20,504 nt of DNA from Bugula neritina (GCA_964035545.1 CAXIUT010000305.1:1-20504); one strand, 5' to 3'. Counted from the stretch's first letter, positions 8,895 to 18,564 are shown. Made by a program: numbers and translations. Notes: a model not told the origin generated them from the letters alone.

Positions 8895-11020
8895 ATGAGA
8901 AATGAATTAAAAAATAAACAAATAGCTACCATCAACTCTAATAAAGAAATCTAATAATTCTATGATCCATTCAAACCCAATCAACCTATCAGTAAAACCT
9001 CTAAAAGTTCATTTTCTTCCTGCATAACTCTTTTCACTGATTAAGATTCATTCTTATCTGATGATTTTTAATCTTAATATATCGTCAAACCTCCTCAAAA
9101 CTTACTTGAAGAGAAATAATAAACTCAAGATATCAAGAATGACCCATTTTTAAAAAAGATTTTAGCCAACTCAAAACAACCAGCTTTTAAGAATAGAGAA
9201 GATAAACCATTGCTAGTGAGAAGTAAATAGTCTTTTTGCTTCAATAATAATCTGATTTTGAAGTATCCCCAAACTCCTCATTTTAAAAATCAGCTTCAGT
9301 CTCCATTCTGTAAATTCAATACCTAACATCGAAATCATATGGAACTCCTTAAACAAAGAACAGGAAAGGGAGATTTCCAAGCAATTGACATAAATTCAGA
9401 CCCTTTAAATTTCATCTCATAAAGTTTACGATACTTTATAGGAATATCTCAAACTCTAAAATAAAAAGATTGTAATTTTGCTTCTAGAGCTTTGTTAAAA
9501 TTGGCTTGTTATGTTGAACCTTTCAATTAAAAAGCATGGAAAAAGTATATTTAAAATGAATAACATAATGGTCATATTTACAAAGCCTTTACTTTATCAA
9601 AAACTGCTTTTCTCTTCACTGAACAATAAGAATTTGCCAAAAGCTATCTCAATAATGGATAAAAATGTGGAATATCTTTACCTGAAATGAGAGGAATCCT
9701 TAACAGTGTAGATCACCCTTAAATATTTGAAAAAGGAGTTCTCTTGTAAATAGGTAAATTAACTCTAAAGCATTAATCTATTTGGAAGGGATTGAAAGTC
9801 CTTTTTTAGATTTGTCTTTGGAACGATTTTAGACTTCCTGTCTGTTCTCTTGTGATCTTTCTATCGAAATATTTGGAGAGTAATGGTTAAAGATAGAAAG
9901 CTTTATTTCTTCTGAAAAGATCCTTTGGAAGAGGAATGACTAAACTCGAAGTCTATACTACATATATTTAAATTAAATTGAGATAATAAAAAGGACAACT
10001 TAAGGAAGGACTAATAAAAGAAGTCCTTTAGTATGTTTAATGTATTTCAAGTGAGAATAGATATAAACTCTATTTTTAAATAGCTGAGCTATTATTTAAA
10101 AGAAATGATCCCAAATATAAACAATTTGTTGAGTAAGCATATATCTCAGCGAAAAAGTATTGTTGTCCAGGAAACGGAAGTATAAAAATATTACGTCATC
10201 TATATTTTGCTCTTATCAAGTGGAAAAATCTCGCTCCTCCTCAATTAGATACTGATATGGCTCGTCTAGAACTTAATCGCTATTAATATATCACAAAAGG
10301 CACTCTAAAAGTATTTAGTTTTTCTGACTGGAAATACTATCTTCACTATGGACTCCTTTAAAAAGACCAAATACTTTTCGAGGCATCCAAAAAATGGGGA
10401 TATACTGGAAGACTTATAGCTTAATGGATTCATTCTCTTAGAAATTCCAGAAATATAAGAGATATATTGAGAATATGGGGTTAAAAAGTTGAAGAGGTTC
10501 CAAAATCAGGATAGCTTTGGTGTGAAGGAGGTAGAATATATGCAGAACTTGGTGATTACCAGAGTGCTTCTAAATGTTTTAAAGCAGCTATACATTTTAC
10601 TCCTCAGTTTGGAGATTCTTTTGTTGAACTATTGCGAATTTATTTGATGAAAGGACAATTTCTCTAAGTAGATAAACTTAAAAAAGTAACTCTTCCATTA
10701 GATTAGATAGTTTTATTGTCTGAACCCTTCTATGGTCATGTCTGGTCTTTTATTCGTGAATCTGGTTCGGGATTAACAAAATTATCTCTTCTGTAACGAC
10801 TACTTTATTTAGAAACATGTGGGATTTAGCATCTTCAGAAATAAATAAAACCTTATATGCCCATATAAAAAATTAAAATATTGGAGTTTAACATCTAAAA
10901 CAGGCTGTTTCAGCACTAACAGGCTATGAACCTTATAATAAAGCCTATAGTAATCCAAATAATCCTTAAATAAGAAGAAAACTTTTTGCTTCATACGAAC
11001 AACTTGAGAATAAAAATTGA
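8895..11020 (+). CDS. TPR-like helical-repeat protein
   Basis: Spliced CDS join(8895..10792, 10813..11020), 701 codons plus TGA 11,018-11,020. The single 20-nt intron, GTAACGACTACTTTATTTAG (10,793-10,812), switches to the frame that continues NMWDLASSEINKTLYAHI. The C-terminal half is a set of helical hairpins with TPR spacing. The clearest is VEEVPKSGQLWCEGGRIYAE, followed by LGDYQSASKCFKAAIHFTPQ and FGDSFVELLRIYL. The family is reminiscent of large ciliate TPR proteins of unknown role; I do not recognise a named orthologue. The first 150 residues are Ser/Lys/Gln-rich and probably disordered. The stop lies 60 bp before the internal telomeric tract, and the last codons overlap the assembled end of the convergent septin frame. 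Confidence 0.85.
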
Positions 11021-12663
11021 TTTCAATATCATCACTACTTTTATTGAAAAAAATATAAAAATAATTATTAATCTTTCTCTGGGGTTGGGGTTGGGGTTGG
11101 GGTTGGGGTTGGGGTTGGGGTTGGGGTTGGGGTTGGGGTTGGGGTTGGGGTTGGGGTTGGGGTTGGGGTTGGGAACCATAAGAACAACTCCAACTATCCC
11201 TAAAATAGTTAATCCTATTTGAAGTGGCCGACTTAAAAAAGATAAATCTGAACTCTCTTCTTCCTTAATACCTGACTCAGAAGATTTATTTCTCTGACAA
11301 TAATTTACCCCAATACTATCCTCAATATTTTAACTCTATTCTTATTGACATTTCTCTTCTCTTTGAAATTCAAGATAGTTCTTTTGCTTTATTTCAACAG
11401 AATTTATCAAAACTTCACTTAAACATAGTAAAATTAGCTGCTTCAAAAATCTAAAGTCATTATGATCATCATTATCTAGCTAACACTTACCCCATCGATA
11501 ATCTCGAGCCAGCTCATATTTTTTAGTACCTTAGTTATATATTTTTTAAGTGCAACAAGTGATGACAAAGGGAGGAGATTTTCCAAATGAACCTTGAAGA
11601 AGCCTTTCTAACTTTTAGGGATAGTTTTGTCTCAGTATTTCTTCTATATCTAGCCAGTTAACTTGTTGACTTTTATTTGTCTAGTATATTTTCTTTTTAA
11701 AAGACTTTATTTATGAAGTAGTATAGCTATCTCCCTTTGCAATCACAGGGATAATGTTAACTGTTGATTATATTTTTTTCATAATAAACCATTCACACTC
11801 ACTCACCCATGGTCCTGAAATAAAGAAAATACATCCATGAATTCTAGTATCCTTACTTTTATACTATTTTCTGTCTTTCTTCAAGTATTCATCAAAACCT
11901 GAAGCAATCATATCTTCTAGTGCATTGATGTATTTCTAAATCTTACTTTCTTAAAAACCTGGCAAATCAATTAGAGAAACATCTAAATCCATATTTTATT
12001 GTTTTTCATTCCACTAATAAACCTTTTTCTCCTGAGTTCTTGTTTTTAGCTTGGAAGGTTAATGCTTTTGATTACAAAAAGTATCAATAAAAGAAGTCTT
12101 CCCAATCCCACTTCTCCCAACTAACAAAATATTCAACTGACTCTACATAAAAATCCACTTACCCCTTTCTGACTTTGATGGTTTTGTTTATTTCCTTTGC
12201 TTTAAATTCCTTTTTTATCTTAACTTCCATTGCGACTGATCTCTCCCAATCTGCTTATAAAATCTTCATCGATACTGATGGACTATGAGTCTAGAATATC
12301 AGTTCCAAAATCTGGATGTTTTTTCCTAAATAAAAAAAAGTATTACTTTTAGATTAACTTCTTTGTTTAAATAAAGATCTTTTCTGGATGATCCTTTCTT
12401 CGAGATAATATTTTAATTTTTAGTTGGTTTTTACTCTTTTTCATTGTTTTGTATTGACCACTCTCCTTTGAGATGTTCGAGAAGAGCAGTTTCTTCAGTA
12501 TTTTTGAACTCTTTTTGACTATTTGTAGATTTAACTTCTATCTCTGAGTACTAAATAAACTACAGTCACTGGAAGGGGCATTTAGTAAATCACTTTGGAT
12601 CTTTTAATTGCAAGAACGGTTCATTTGTCTAGATATTGACTCTTATTCATCTCCGAATTCCAT
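10991..12663 (-). CDS. septin GTPase with C-terminal membrane anchor
   Basis: Minus-strand CDS, exons 12663..12347, 12325..12163 and 12142..10991; introns 21 nt (12326-12346) and 20 nt (12143-12162), both GTA...TAG; 543 codons as assembled. Septin G domain: P-loop GRSGIGKT (169-176), switch II DLPG (219-222), G4 VNIIPVIAKGD (288-298, AKGD instead of AKAD), then RDYRWG matching the septin RxYPWG signature, and NDFRFLKQLILLC. A hydrophobic segment at about 465-483 (PLQIGLTILGIVGVVLMV) is a likely tail anchor. Septins of Tetrahymena have been linked to mitochondria, so an organelle-membrane scaffold is plausible (inference). After VP the frame enters the telomeric tract as 15 Asn-Pro repeats and ends with a hydrophobic tail; the native end was probably near the anchor. 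Exon 1 has a rival, more protein-like frame (EETALLEHLKGEWSIQ) that needs another splice plus a frameshift, so the N-terminus is uncertain. Confidence 0.85.
11081..11173 (+). repeat. interstitial telomeric tract (GGGGTT)15.5
   Basis: A perfect GGGGTT run, 93 bp, in the middle of the window. It reads G-rich on the plus strand, as the right end of a chromosome does, and is the same length class as the terminal telomere at 20,409. The left border is 'atctttctct' and the right border 'gggaaccataag'. It lies in the 3' region of two convergent genes. Either it is a true interstitial telomere or the junction of two chromosomes or chromosome forms (biological or assembly). Read on the minus strand it encodes Pro-Asn repeats in frame with the septin gene. 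Confidence 0.97.
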
Positions 12664-12831
12664 CTTTGAAATCTTATTACAAATCTTATTATTAATCTTA
12701 TTGATAAACTATAGATTGATAATCATAAGACTTTTTCTTGCACAAAAACACATAAAATTATTTTTTTGATCGAATTATTCTATATTTAGAATGATAAGAT
12801 AATTTGGATTAAGATAGTGAGATGTTTCAAA
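12664..12831 (-). promoter_or_regulatory. spacer between kinase and septin genes
   Basis: 168 bp of AT-rich DNA with short 'atcttatta' repeats. It follows the kinase stop and precedes the septin ATG, both minus strand, so it should hold the septin promoter. Nothing more specific is seen. Confidence 0.4.
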
Positions 12832-14529
12832 TCATTTCTTTAAGAACAAATGTTCAAAAGCTTATTGAGGGTTTAATCGTAGAGATGGTTCATACTACAA
12901 ACAGCTCTTTATAAAATCTTTAGCCCCTTCAGATATCTTTAACTTCTTGCATAACTCTGTTGGAAAATCTACATTCATAGCCTTCAGAATTACTTCTCGA
13001 CGTATTATTTGACCTTGCGTAAGACCTTAGCCAAAAGGTTTCTTTCCAAAAATCATTTCGAAACAAAGAACTCCCACTGACCATATATCTACCTTTGGAG
13101 ATATTTTAGGTTTGTATTCCTGAAAAGTCTATGGAGGTAAATAGTAGTAGGTTCCTACTCCTTGAGATGTGAGTTCCATTTTTGTATCCTAGCTATCTTC
13201 CATCACTTTGCAAAGTCCAAAATCCACTATCTTAATAACTCCATTATGAAAAATGATATTTCCTGGTTTCAAGTCGTAGTGAATAACTTTTTACTTTAAT
13301 CCATAGAGATAGTTTAGAGCACACATGATTTGTTTGATAATAATTTTTACTTCTTTCTCAGGAATTACTTTATGCCTTCTCATATACTTGGATAGCTCAG
13401 GACCAGCACAATATTCTAACTCAAAAATAACACTCTTTTTATTTTTGTTTATTTCGAGTACACGATGAAGCTTGGCAATATTAGGATGGTTCAAAGTTTG
13501 TTGAATCTCGATTTATCTCTAAATGTGTTTGAAAATTTAATCTATATTTTCGAAGTAATTCTGTTTTCAAAAATTATCTTTTTTATTGCTACCATCTAAT
13601 TAGTTTACACATTATAACATTTATAAACTTCTCCAAAACCTCCAGAACCTAACAACTCCAAAGTTTGATACCTAAATCATTGCTCACTTACTTTTGGTAA
13701 ATAATGGGCCACTTCTATAAATTAAACTGAGATTTATCTTCTTTAGCTGCCAATTTAAGTCTCTACCTATATTCAGAAGCCTCCTTCTACTTAAACTCAA
13801 GATTCTTATTTAAATTTGATAGTTCCTAACTCTTATGATTTTTACCTTCAAATAAAACTCAAGAGAACCTTGCAAACAGATAAAATCATGACATAAGTAA
13901 TGTTTAGACTTTTTTTATCCTTCAATTCTAATTATCCTTTTTTCAATTTAGTTGATCTTTTAGCGAATGAATATCAAGGCTGATCCCTCAACATACTTTT
14001 TACCATTCTCAATATAGTAGCCCAGTTATTAGTTCAACTTTCTTCTCTATTTTCTATTTTATTTTGCCTGAGCTAGTATCATTTATGACATCTTTTTTAT
14101 TGATCTATTAATTTGCTTCCTTTTCTTTCCACAACTATCTCTTTTTCCTTTCATACATCCCTTCTAGTTCAAGTAACTGTTCCTACTTGCTTTTAAGTTT
14201 TACTTAAAGTCCATTTACAACATCTTTTTTACTATTTTACTCTTCTTTTTTACTATTTTACTCCTCTTTTTTACTATTTTACTCCTCTTTTTTACTATTT
14301 TACAACTTTTAAGGAAAACTTTGAGACTATTGAGATAGGTTTTTAGTTAAGAAAGATTTTATTTTTAATTGCTGCATTTCTTTTTCTAAGTAATATGGAT
14401 AAAACCTGTTTTGATTTTGGATGTTTTTTTAAGACAGATTTCCTTTCGAGGTTGTAGATTACTTTTTGGTTAAGAAGAAAGAGTCAAAGGGTCTATAGTA
14501 TCAAATTAAGAGTTTAGCTAGTCTGACAT
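12832..14529 (-). CDS. TLK: Tousled-like protein kinase (TLK)
   Basis: Starts MSDQLNSQFD at 14,529 and ends TGA 12,834-12,832. Clear 20-nt introns lie at 14,386-14,405 and 13,672-13,691; likely ones at 14,008-14,038 (31 nt) and 13,858-13,892 (35 nt). The N-terminal half is coiled coil, including four QNSKKEE heptads. It ends with AAKEDKSQF, matching the conserved EDNSQF before TLK kinase domains. Kinase: glycine loop [12 protein letters not shown], lysine in VAIKK, catalytic loop [10 protein letters not shown] (the HYD rather than HRD is typical of TLK), DFGLCK, then [14 protein letters not shown] and [12 protein letters not shown]. TLKs are nuclear Ser/Thr kinases that phosphorylate the histone chaperone Asf1. 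The assembled frame breaks between VAIKK and KQNYFENID. One base is missing, most simply from the T-run at 13,564-13,567 (A-run on the coding strand). Sequence error or real disruption cannot be told apart here. Confidence 0.88.
14224..14307 (-). repeat. 21-bp coding repeat, QNSKKEE heptads of TLK
   Basis: Four 21-bp units, 'cttttttactattttactcct' on the plus strand, start at 14,224, 14,245, 14,266 and 14,287. In the kinase frame each encodes one heptad Q-N-S-K-K-E-E, so expansion or contraction changes coiled-coil length without a frameshift. Confidence 0.9.
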
Positions 14530-14753
14530 TTTTTGAATTAACTCCAAAGATCAATAATTAATATTAACTTATAAATCGATTTATGAATTCAAAAATCAAA
14601 AAATAAATAAAAAGGTAGTCAGTTCTTCGGCAACAGTCAAATAAGAATTACTCTCTCGAATTAAAGTTAAATATATCAATAAGAACTCAAATAAGTATTT
14701 TCTGGACTCCTCTATTTTTGTTATGTTACTTTAATGATGACTATATTGTTTAT
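14530..14753. promoter_or_regulatory. divergent promoter, TLK / WDR24-like
   Basis: 224 bp between the divergent starts. AT-rich; both promoters must lie here. The frame of the WDR24-like gene stays open for some distance 5' of its first ATG. No recognised element. Confidence 0.5.
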
Positions 14754-16758
14754 ATGTATGAGATGATTCAAGGCTATAAGATCCAATGCCATATTAACTC
14801 CATAGACTTCAATGCAAATTGCTCTCATTTCGCCACTGGCGGTCGAGACTGTGTTACCTTTCCCAAACCCAGGTATCCGCATCTTCTCCCTTAACCAACA
14901 ATAAAAATGCTGGTTCGATATCAAAAAAACATATGGAAAGTACAAAGGAACCACTATTACTAAAGCTTGTGTCAGTCAACTTGCTTGGAATAAAGAAGGA
15001 AGAGAAGTTTTAGCCATAGGGACTAGTTCAGGTCTCGTTCTGGCCTACCAAGCTGAATAGCCATATAAAAACATAATGCAGGTGAAAGGTCACGAAGGTA
15101 TTTACTTGCTAAATCAGGTAACATCAGGAACGTAGAATGGAATCCAGGGTCAAGAGATAGATTTATCTCTGCTTCTTTTTAGAATGAAATAATCGACTGG
15201 GATATCAGGTATTAAATCATAGATATAAAGAGTACAAAAAGAAGTAGATAGACATACTTTCAGCTAAAACACTAAAATAAGAGATATCAAGTTCAACCCT
15301 TTCAGACCAGAACTTCTAGCAGTTCAATCTTCAAAAAAACTTTAACTTCTAGACCTAAGAAAAGATAAACAAATCATAGCCTCCTATGACATCGATAATA
15401 ACTAGATGCAAGGGATTGGTGTTCAATGGGATCCAGTCAATGCCTCGAGAATAGCTTCCGCTATATCTAAAGAAATAACTTTGTTTGATGTCAGTTCAGG
15501 GAAGTTCTAAGCTATGGATGGTGTGACTCACTACTCTCTTATTAAATCTTTTTACTGGATGAAAAGCAAGCCTACCTTTTTTGGAATAATGGGAGATCAT
15601 CCGTAAAAGAATCTTTTTTTTTACGATCTTGAAGACAAATATAAAATGGCTTATATGTACGGAGGACATGGCAGATCCATCGAATGCTGGAAAATGGATA
15701 ACAAATAATCTATGTTGATATCTGTTTCTAATCATAAAGACAAAGCTCGTACTGGTAACAATGTCAATGCATATGCATTTTTAGTTGCCCAGTATACCCA
15801 AAATTACTTTGACCCAAACGATTCTAAATTCAATCATCCTCTTTCTCATAACAATGATTCTAACCTAGCATTCTCTGTCAACCTAGAAGCTCCTCCTGTC
15901 AAAAGAAGTCACCATATTGAAATAATAAGAAAAAAAAGTACTAAAAGAATTCAAACTCCTCCAGCTCTTTTTGTCTTTAGAGAATAACCTGAATGGAATT
16001 GTTCTGGATTAAACCTATCTCTTAAAGAGTAATTGACTTACTTGGATAAACACTACCTTCTAGAAGGAAATGCTGAAAAGATAGTGCTTTGCAATAGTGA
16101 AGTAGCTATTAAAGTGGGTAAAATTCATTGTGCATAAGTTTGGAAACATCTATTTGCTTTACTTATGGCTCCAGAAGAATAGTAGATAACTTTGTAAACT
16201 ATTTTTGAAAGAAAACTACAACTAGAAGTATCAATCATAGACAATAGAGTTGTTCTTCTCGACCAACAAAAAGTAAAAACAACTCATCGAATTGAGATCA
16301 GTAGTCTACTTCAATGGCTCATTGATTAACACAATTAACTTCAAACTACTGCTCTAGCCACTATCTATCTTCTTAATAATGTTCCAGGACTCCTTCATGA
16401 TGATTTTATTGATGGGGTACTCGCTCCTTACATCTAACTTCTTCGCAACTTATAACTGTTCGAGATAGCAACCAAGACAATCTTAATGACTAAAAGCAAA
16501 AAGTACACTCAAGTAACTGAGAAAGATACAAAATATAGTGTGACTTGTGGTTCATGTAAACTTTCAGTGTCAAAAGGGTAGTGCAATTGTAATTTGCTTT
16601 GTGTTATCTGTGAAGGTCGTTTAAGTCAAAAACTTGTTATTTGGTGTAAATATTGTGGTCATGGAGGACATGCAGAAGACTACTATAAATGGTTCAAAGT
16701 AGATCAAAAAATACTTTGTCCTCACGGTTGTGGACACAGCTGCTTCACTATTAGTTGA
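14754..16758 (+). CDS. WDR24: WDR24/Sea2-like GATOR2 subunit
   Basis: CDS join(14754..14850, 14873..15097, 15118..15208, 15231..16758), 646 codons; an alternative ATG at 14,763 is three codons shorter. Introns are 22, 20 and 22 nt. The N-terminal half is a WD40 propeller: HFATGGRDCIRIFSL, NIRNVEWNPGSRDRFISASF, IIDWDIR, IRDIKFNPFRPELLAVQ and MQGIGVQWDPVNASRIASA. The C-terminus is a compact zinc module: CGSCKLSV, CVICEGR, then WCKYCGHGGHAEDYYKW and CPHGCGHSC. The CGHGGH...W...CPxGCGxxC pattern is that of GATOR2/SEACAT RING-like domains, and the LVIWC lead-in with the GCGHSC end is closest to WDR24. GATOR2 acts at the lysosome or vacuole, opposing GATOR1 to activate TORC1 on amino-acid supply. 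WDR59 or Mios are alternatives. All three introns were fixed by frame and motif continuity. Confidence 0.88.
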
Positions 16759-16980
16759 TTCAATCACTTATAATATCATTTATAATATCTTTATATTATC
16801 ATTTACAACTGCTTTACTATCAGTCAATCACTTCATAGTATCTTTATATTATCATTTACAACTGCTTTACTATCAGTCAATCACTTCATAATATCTTTAT
16901 ATTATCATTTACAACTGCTTTACTATCAGTCAATCACTTCATAATATCTTTATATTATCATAAAGATAAGTAGTTAAACA
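16759..16980 (+). repeat. 53-bp tandem repeat in convergent spacer
   Basis: About 3.5 copies of a 53-bp unit, with ATTTACAACTGCTTTACTAT starts at 16,801, 16,854 and 16,907, preceded by a degenerate partial copy. Copies differ by single bases (cttcatagta versus cttcataata). The array fills most of the 277-bp gap between the stops of the WDR24-like and eRF1 genes; the rest (16,981-17,035) is plain AT-rich sequence. Confidence 0.9.
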
Positions 16981-17035
16981 ATATAATTATTTTTGGTATT
17001 TAGATGTTATATAAGATATGACAATGACATAGCAA

Positions 17036-18349
17036 TCAGATGAAGTCATCGTCTTCTTCCTCGTACTCTCCTTCTTCATAAATGAAGTTGTCGATATCAA
17101 TTTTGTAACGCAAAAAGCCTCCTAATCCAGAAAATCCTTTTAGAAACTGAGTGCCTTCAGGAGATTTATCAGTGACAAACTCTATTTCACATCCGAAATC
17201 TTTGTAGTGCATAGATAACCATTCAGGCAGAGAGGTAGGTTAGTTTTCTTCTTCTATTTTCTATAAACTCACCTCAGTATCTTTGTCTTTATAGAGATCA
17301 GGATTGTTGATGTTATCTGGTTTGATGTAAGCTGATGACAGTTATCCTGTTTAACTGTTTCTGAGTCTTAATCTTATGTAATCCAGGTCTTCAAAACAAA
17401 CGATTCTGCCAACAGTTCCTGATTCGATCAGCTTCATTGTTTCCTGGACACCATACACAACCAGATTATCTCCAAGAGCAATGTGGTCAAAAAATTAGGA
17501 AATAAGTTTTTTTTATTTTATAAACTTGAGGTTTGTTAAAGATTCAGCTGATTTTTAAATAGCTTGATTGAGTCCATTTTAAAATCCATAGGAAACATCT
17601 ACAATGTTAACAACTTTAGTTTGAAGTCTAGGATCAAACATATCTGTTTTATTGAGATCATTTTTAAAGTCAGCACTACCAGCCAGCACCAATCCAGTCA
17701 CATTACAAGCATTGTCAGTTATAAAACATTGAACTGCTACCTAACACACCTTCCTTAAATAGTTATGTCTCTTCTACATCCTTAAACGAGCAAAACGTAC
17801 TGAAGATTGTCCTCCTTTGTGATGCTTTTTTGGCAACTCGACAGTAAACTTATTAATAATATCCCGAGCGTTGCCCTGAAGAGTAGCATAGAGAGCTCCA
17901 TTACCATCCACTATTATAAAACCAAAAGGAGGCTCACTGATTAGGAGTTATTTTTTAAGCTCTTCCAAATAAAAACGAGAATCACAGTTATAAATAGATA
18001 AATTAACAGGTTTGAAAGGCTAGAAATCGCAGACAAGTTTTTTCTATGTGGTTGAGTTAGCATCCATTATTCTTCCACAGAATAGAACAAGCCCGTTTTA
18101 GGGAGCTCGTTGATAAAGTTTAAGTCTTTACCTGGCAGCCATTTGAGCTTCAACAACACTTTGTTTATTAGACTTGTCTTTAATCTGTGATGCTCTTCCC
18201 ATTTATTCGTTGAGCAACTTAGTACACTATGATACGTTCTTTTTGGGAGGCATAATGATAGTCACTACACTGCCATTAATTTTAGCTGTTTCTAATCGAT
18301 AGAAAAGTTTCTTCATCCGGAAGATCTCGATAGAATGGTCCGCCTACAT
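17036..18349 (-). CDS. ERF1: eRF1, UGA-only peptide chain release factor
   Basis: Intronless CDS of 437 codons from [15 protein letters not shown] to TGA (17,038-17,036). Domain 1 decodes stop codons; domain 2 carries GGQ (179-181, in [20 protein letters not shown]), which triggers peptide release; domain 3 ends with [20 protein letters not shown] and an acidic tail, and binds eRF3. Length and order match standard eRF1. The decoding motifs do not: the usual TASNIKS is RASQIKD (52-58), the residue equivalent to human Glu55 is Gln49, and the GTS loop after Asn-Gly is one residue shorter (NGSVVT). YxCxxxF is kept (YNCDSRF, 120-126). This fits a factor that reads only UGA, as needed where UAA and UAG are Gln. 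Start chosen because residues 4-24 align with DRNVEIWKIKKLIKSLEAA of animal eRF1. Confidence 0.97.
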
Positions 18350-18564
18350 CTGTTGAAATATTTATATTATCAATCAACCCACAACACTTAATATCAACAT
18401 TTCTTTTATATTCTTTAATTAAAATATAATTCTGACTTTCATCTTTTTCTTGATTTAAATTTATATTTATCAACAATAATATTCTTTCAAAAAAACCTTT
18501 TACAAGATAGATAAGGCTTAACGGTTCTTGTTAATAAAGAAGGCAAAGACAAGATAAGTACCAA
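18350..18564. promoter_or_regulatory. spacer between eRF1 and tRNA-Pro
   Basis: 215 bp, AT-rich, with the eRF1 promoter on the minus strand and the tRNA leader on the plus strand. An out-of-frame minus ORF runs through it into eRF1 and is not considered real. Confidence 0.4.

Noticed and set aside
10986-11222. Plus-strand ORF with Gly-Leu repeats across the telomeric tract
   Set aside because: GGGGTT is open in every frame; the flanks in this frame do not look coding.
16759-16980. CRISPR array
   Set aside because: The whole 53-bp unit repeats, with no unique spacers; the genome is eukaryotic.
18282-18476. Minus-strand ORF of 64 codons overlapping the eRF1 start
   Set aside because: Out of frame with eRF1; eRF1 homology begins at its own ATG (18,349) in another frame.
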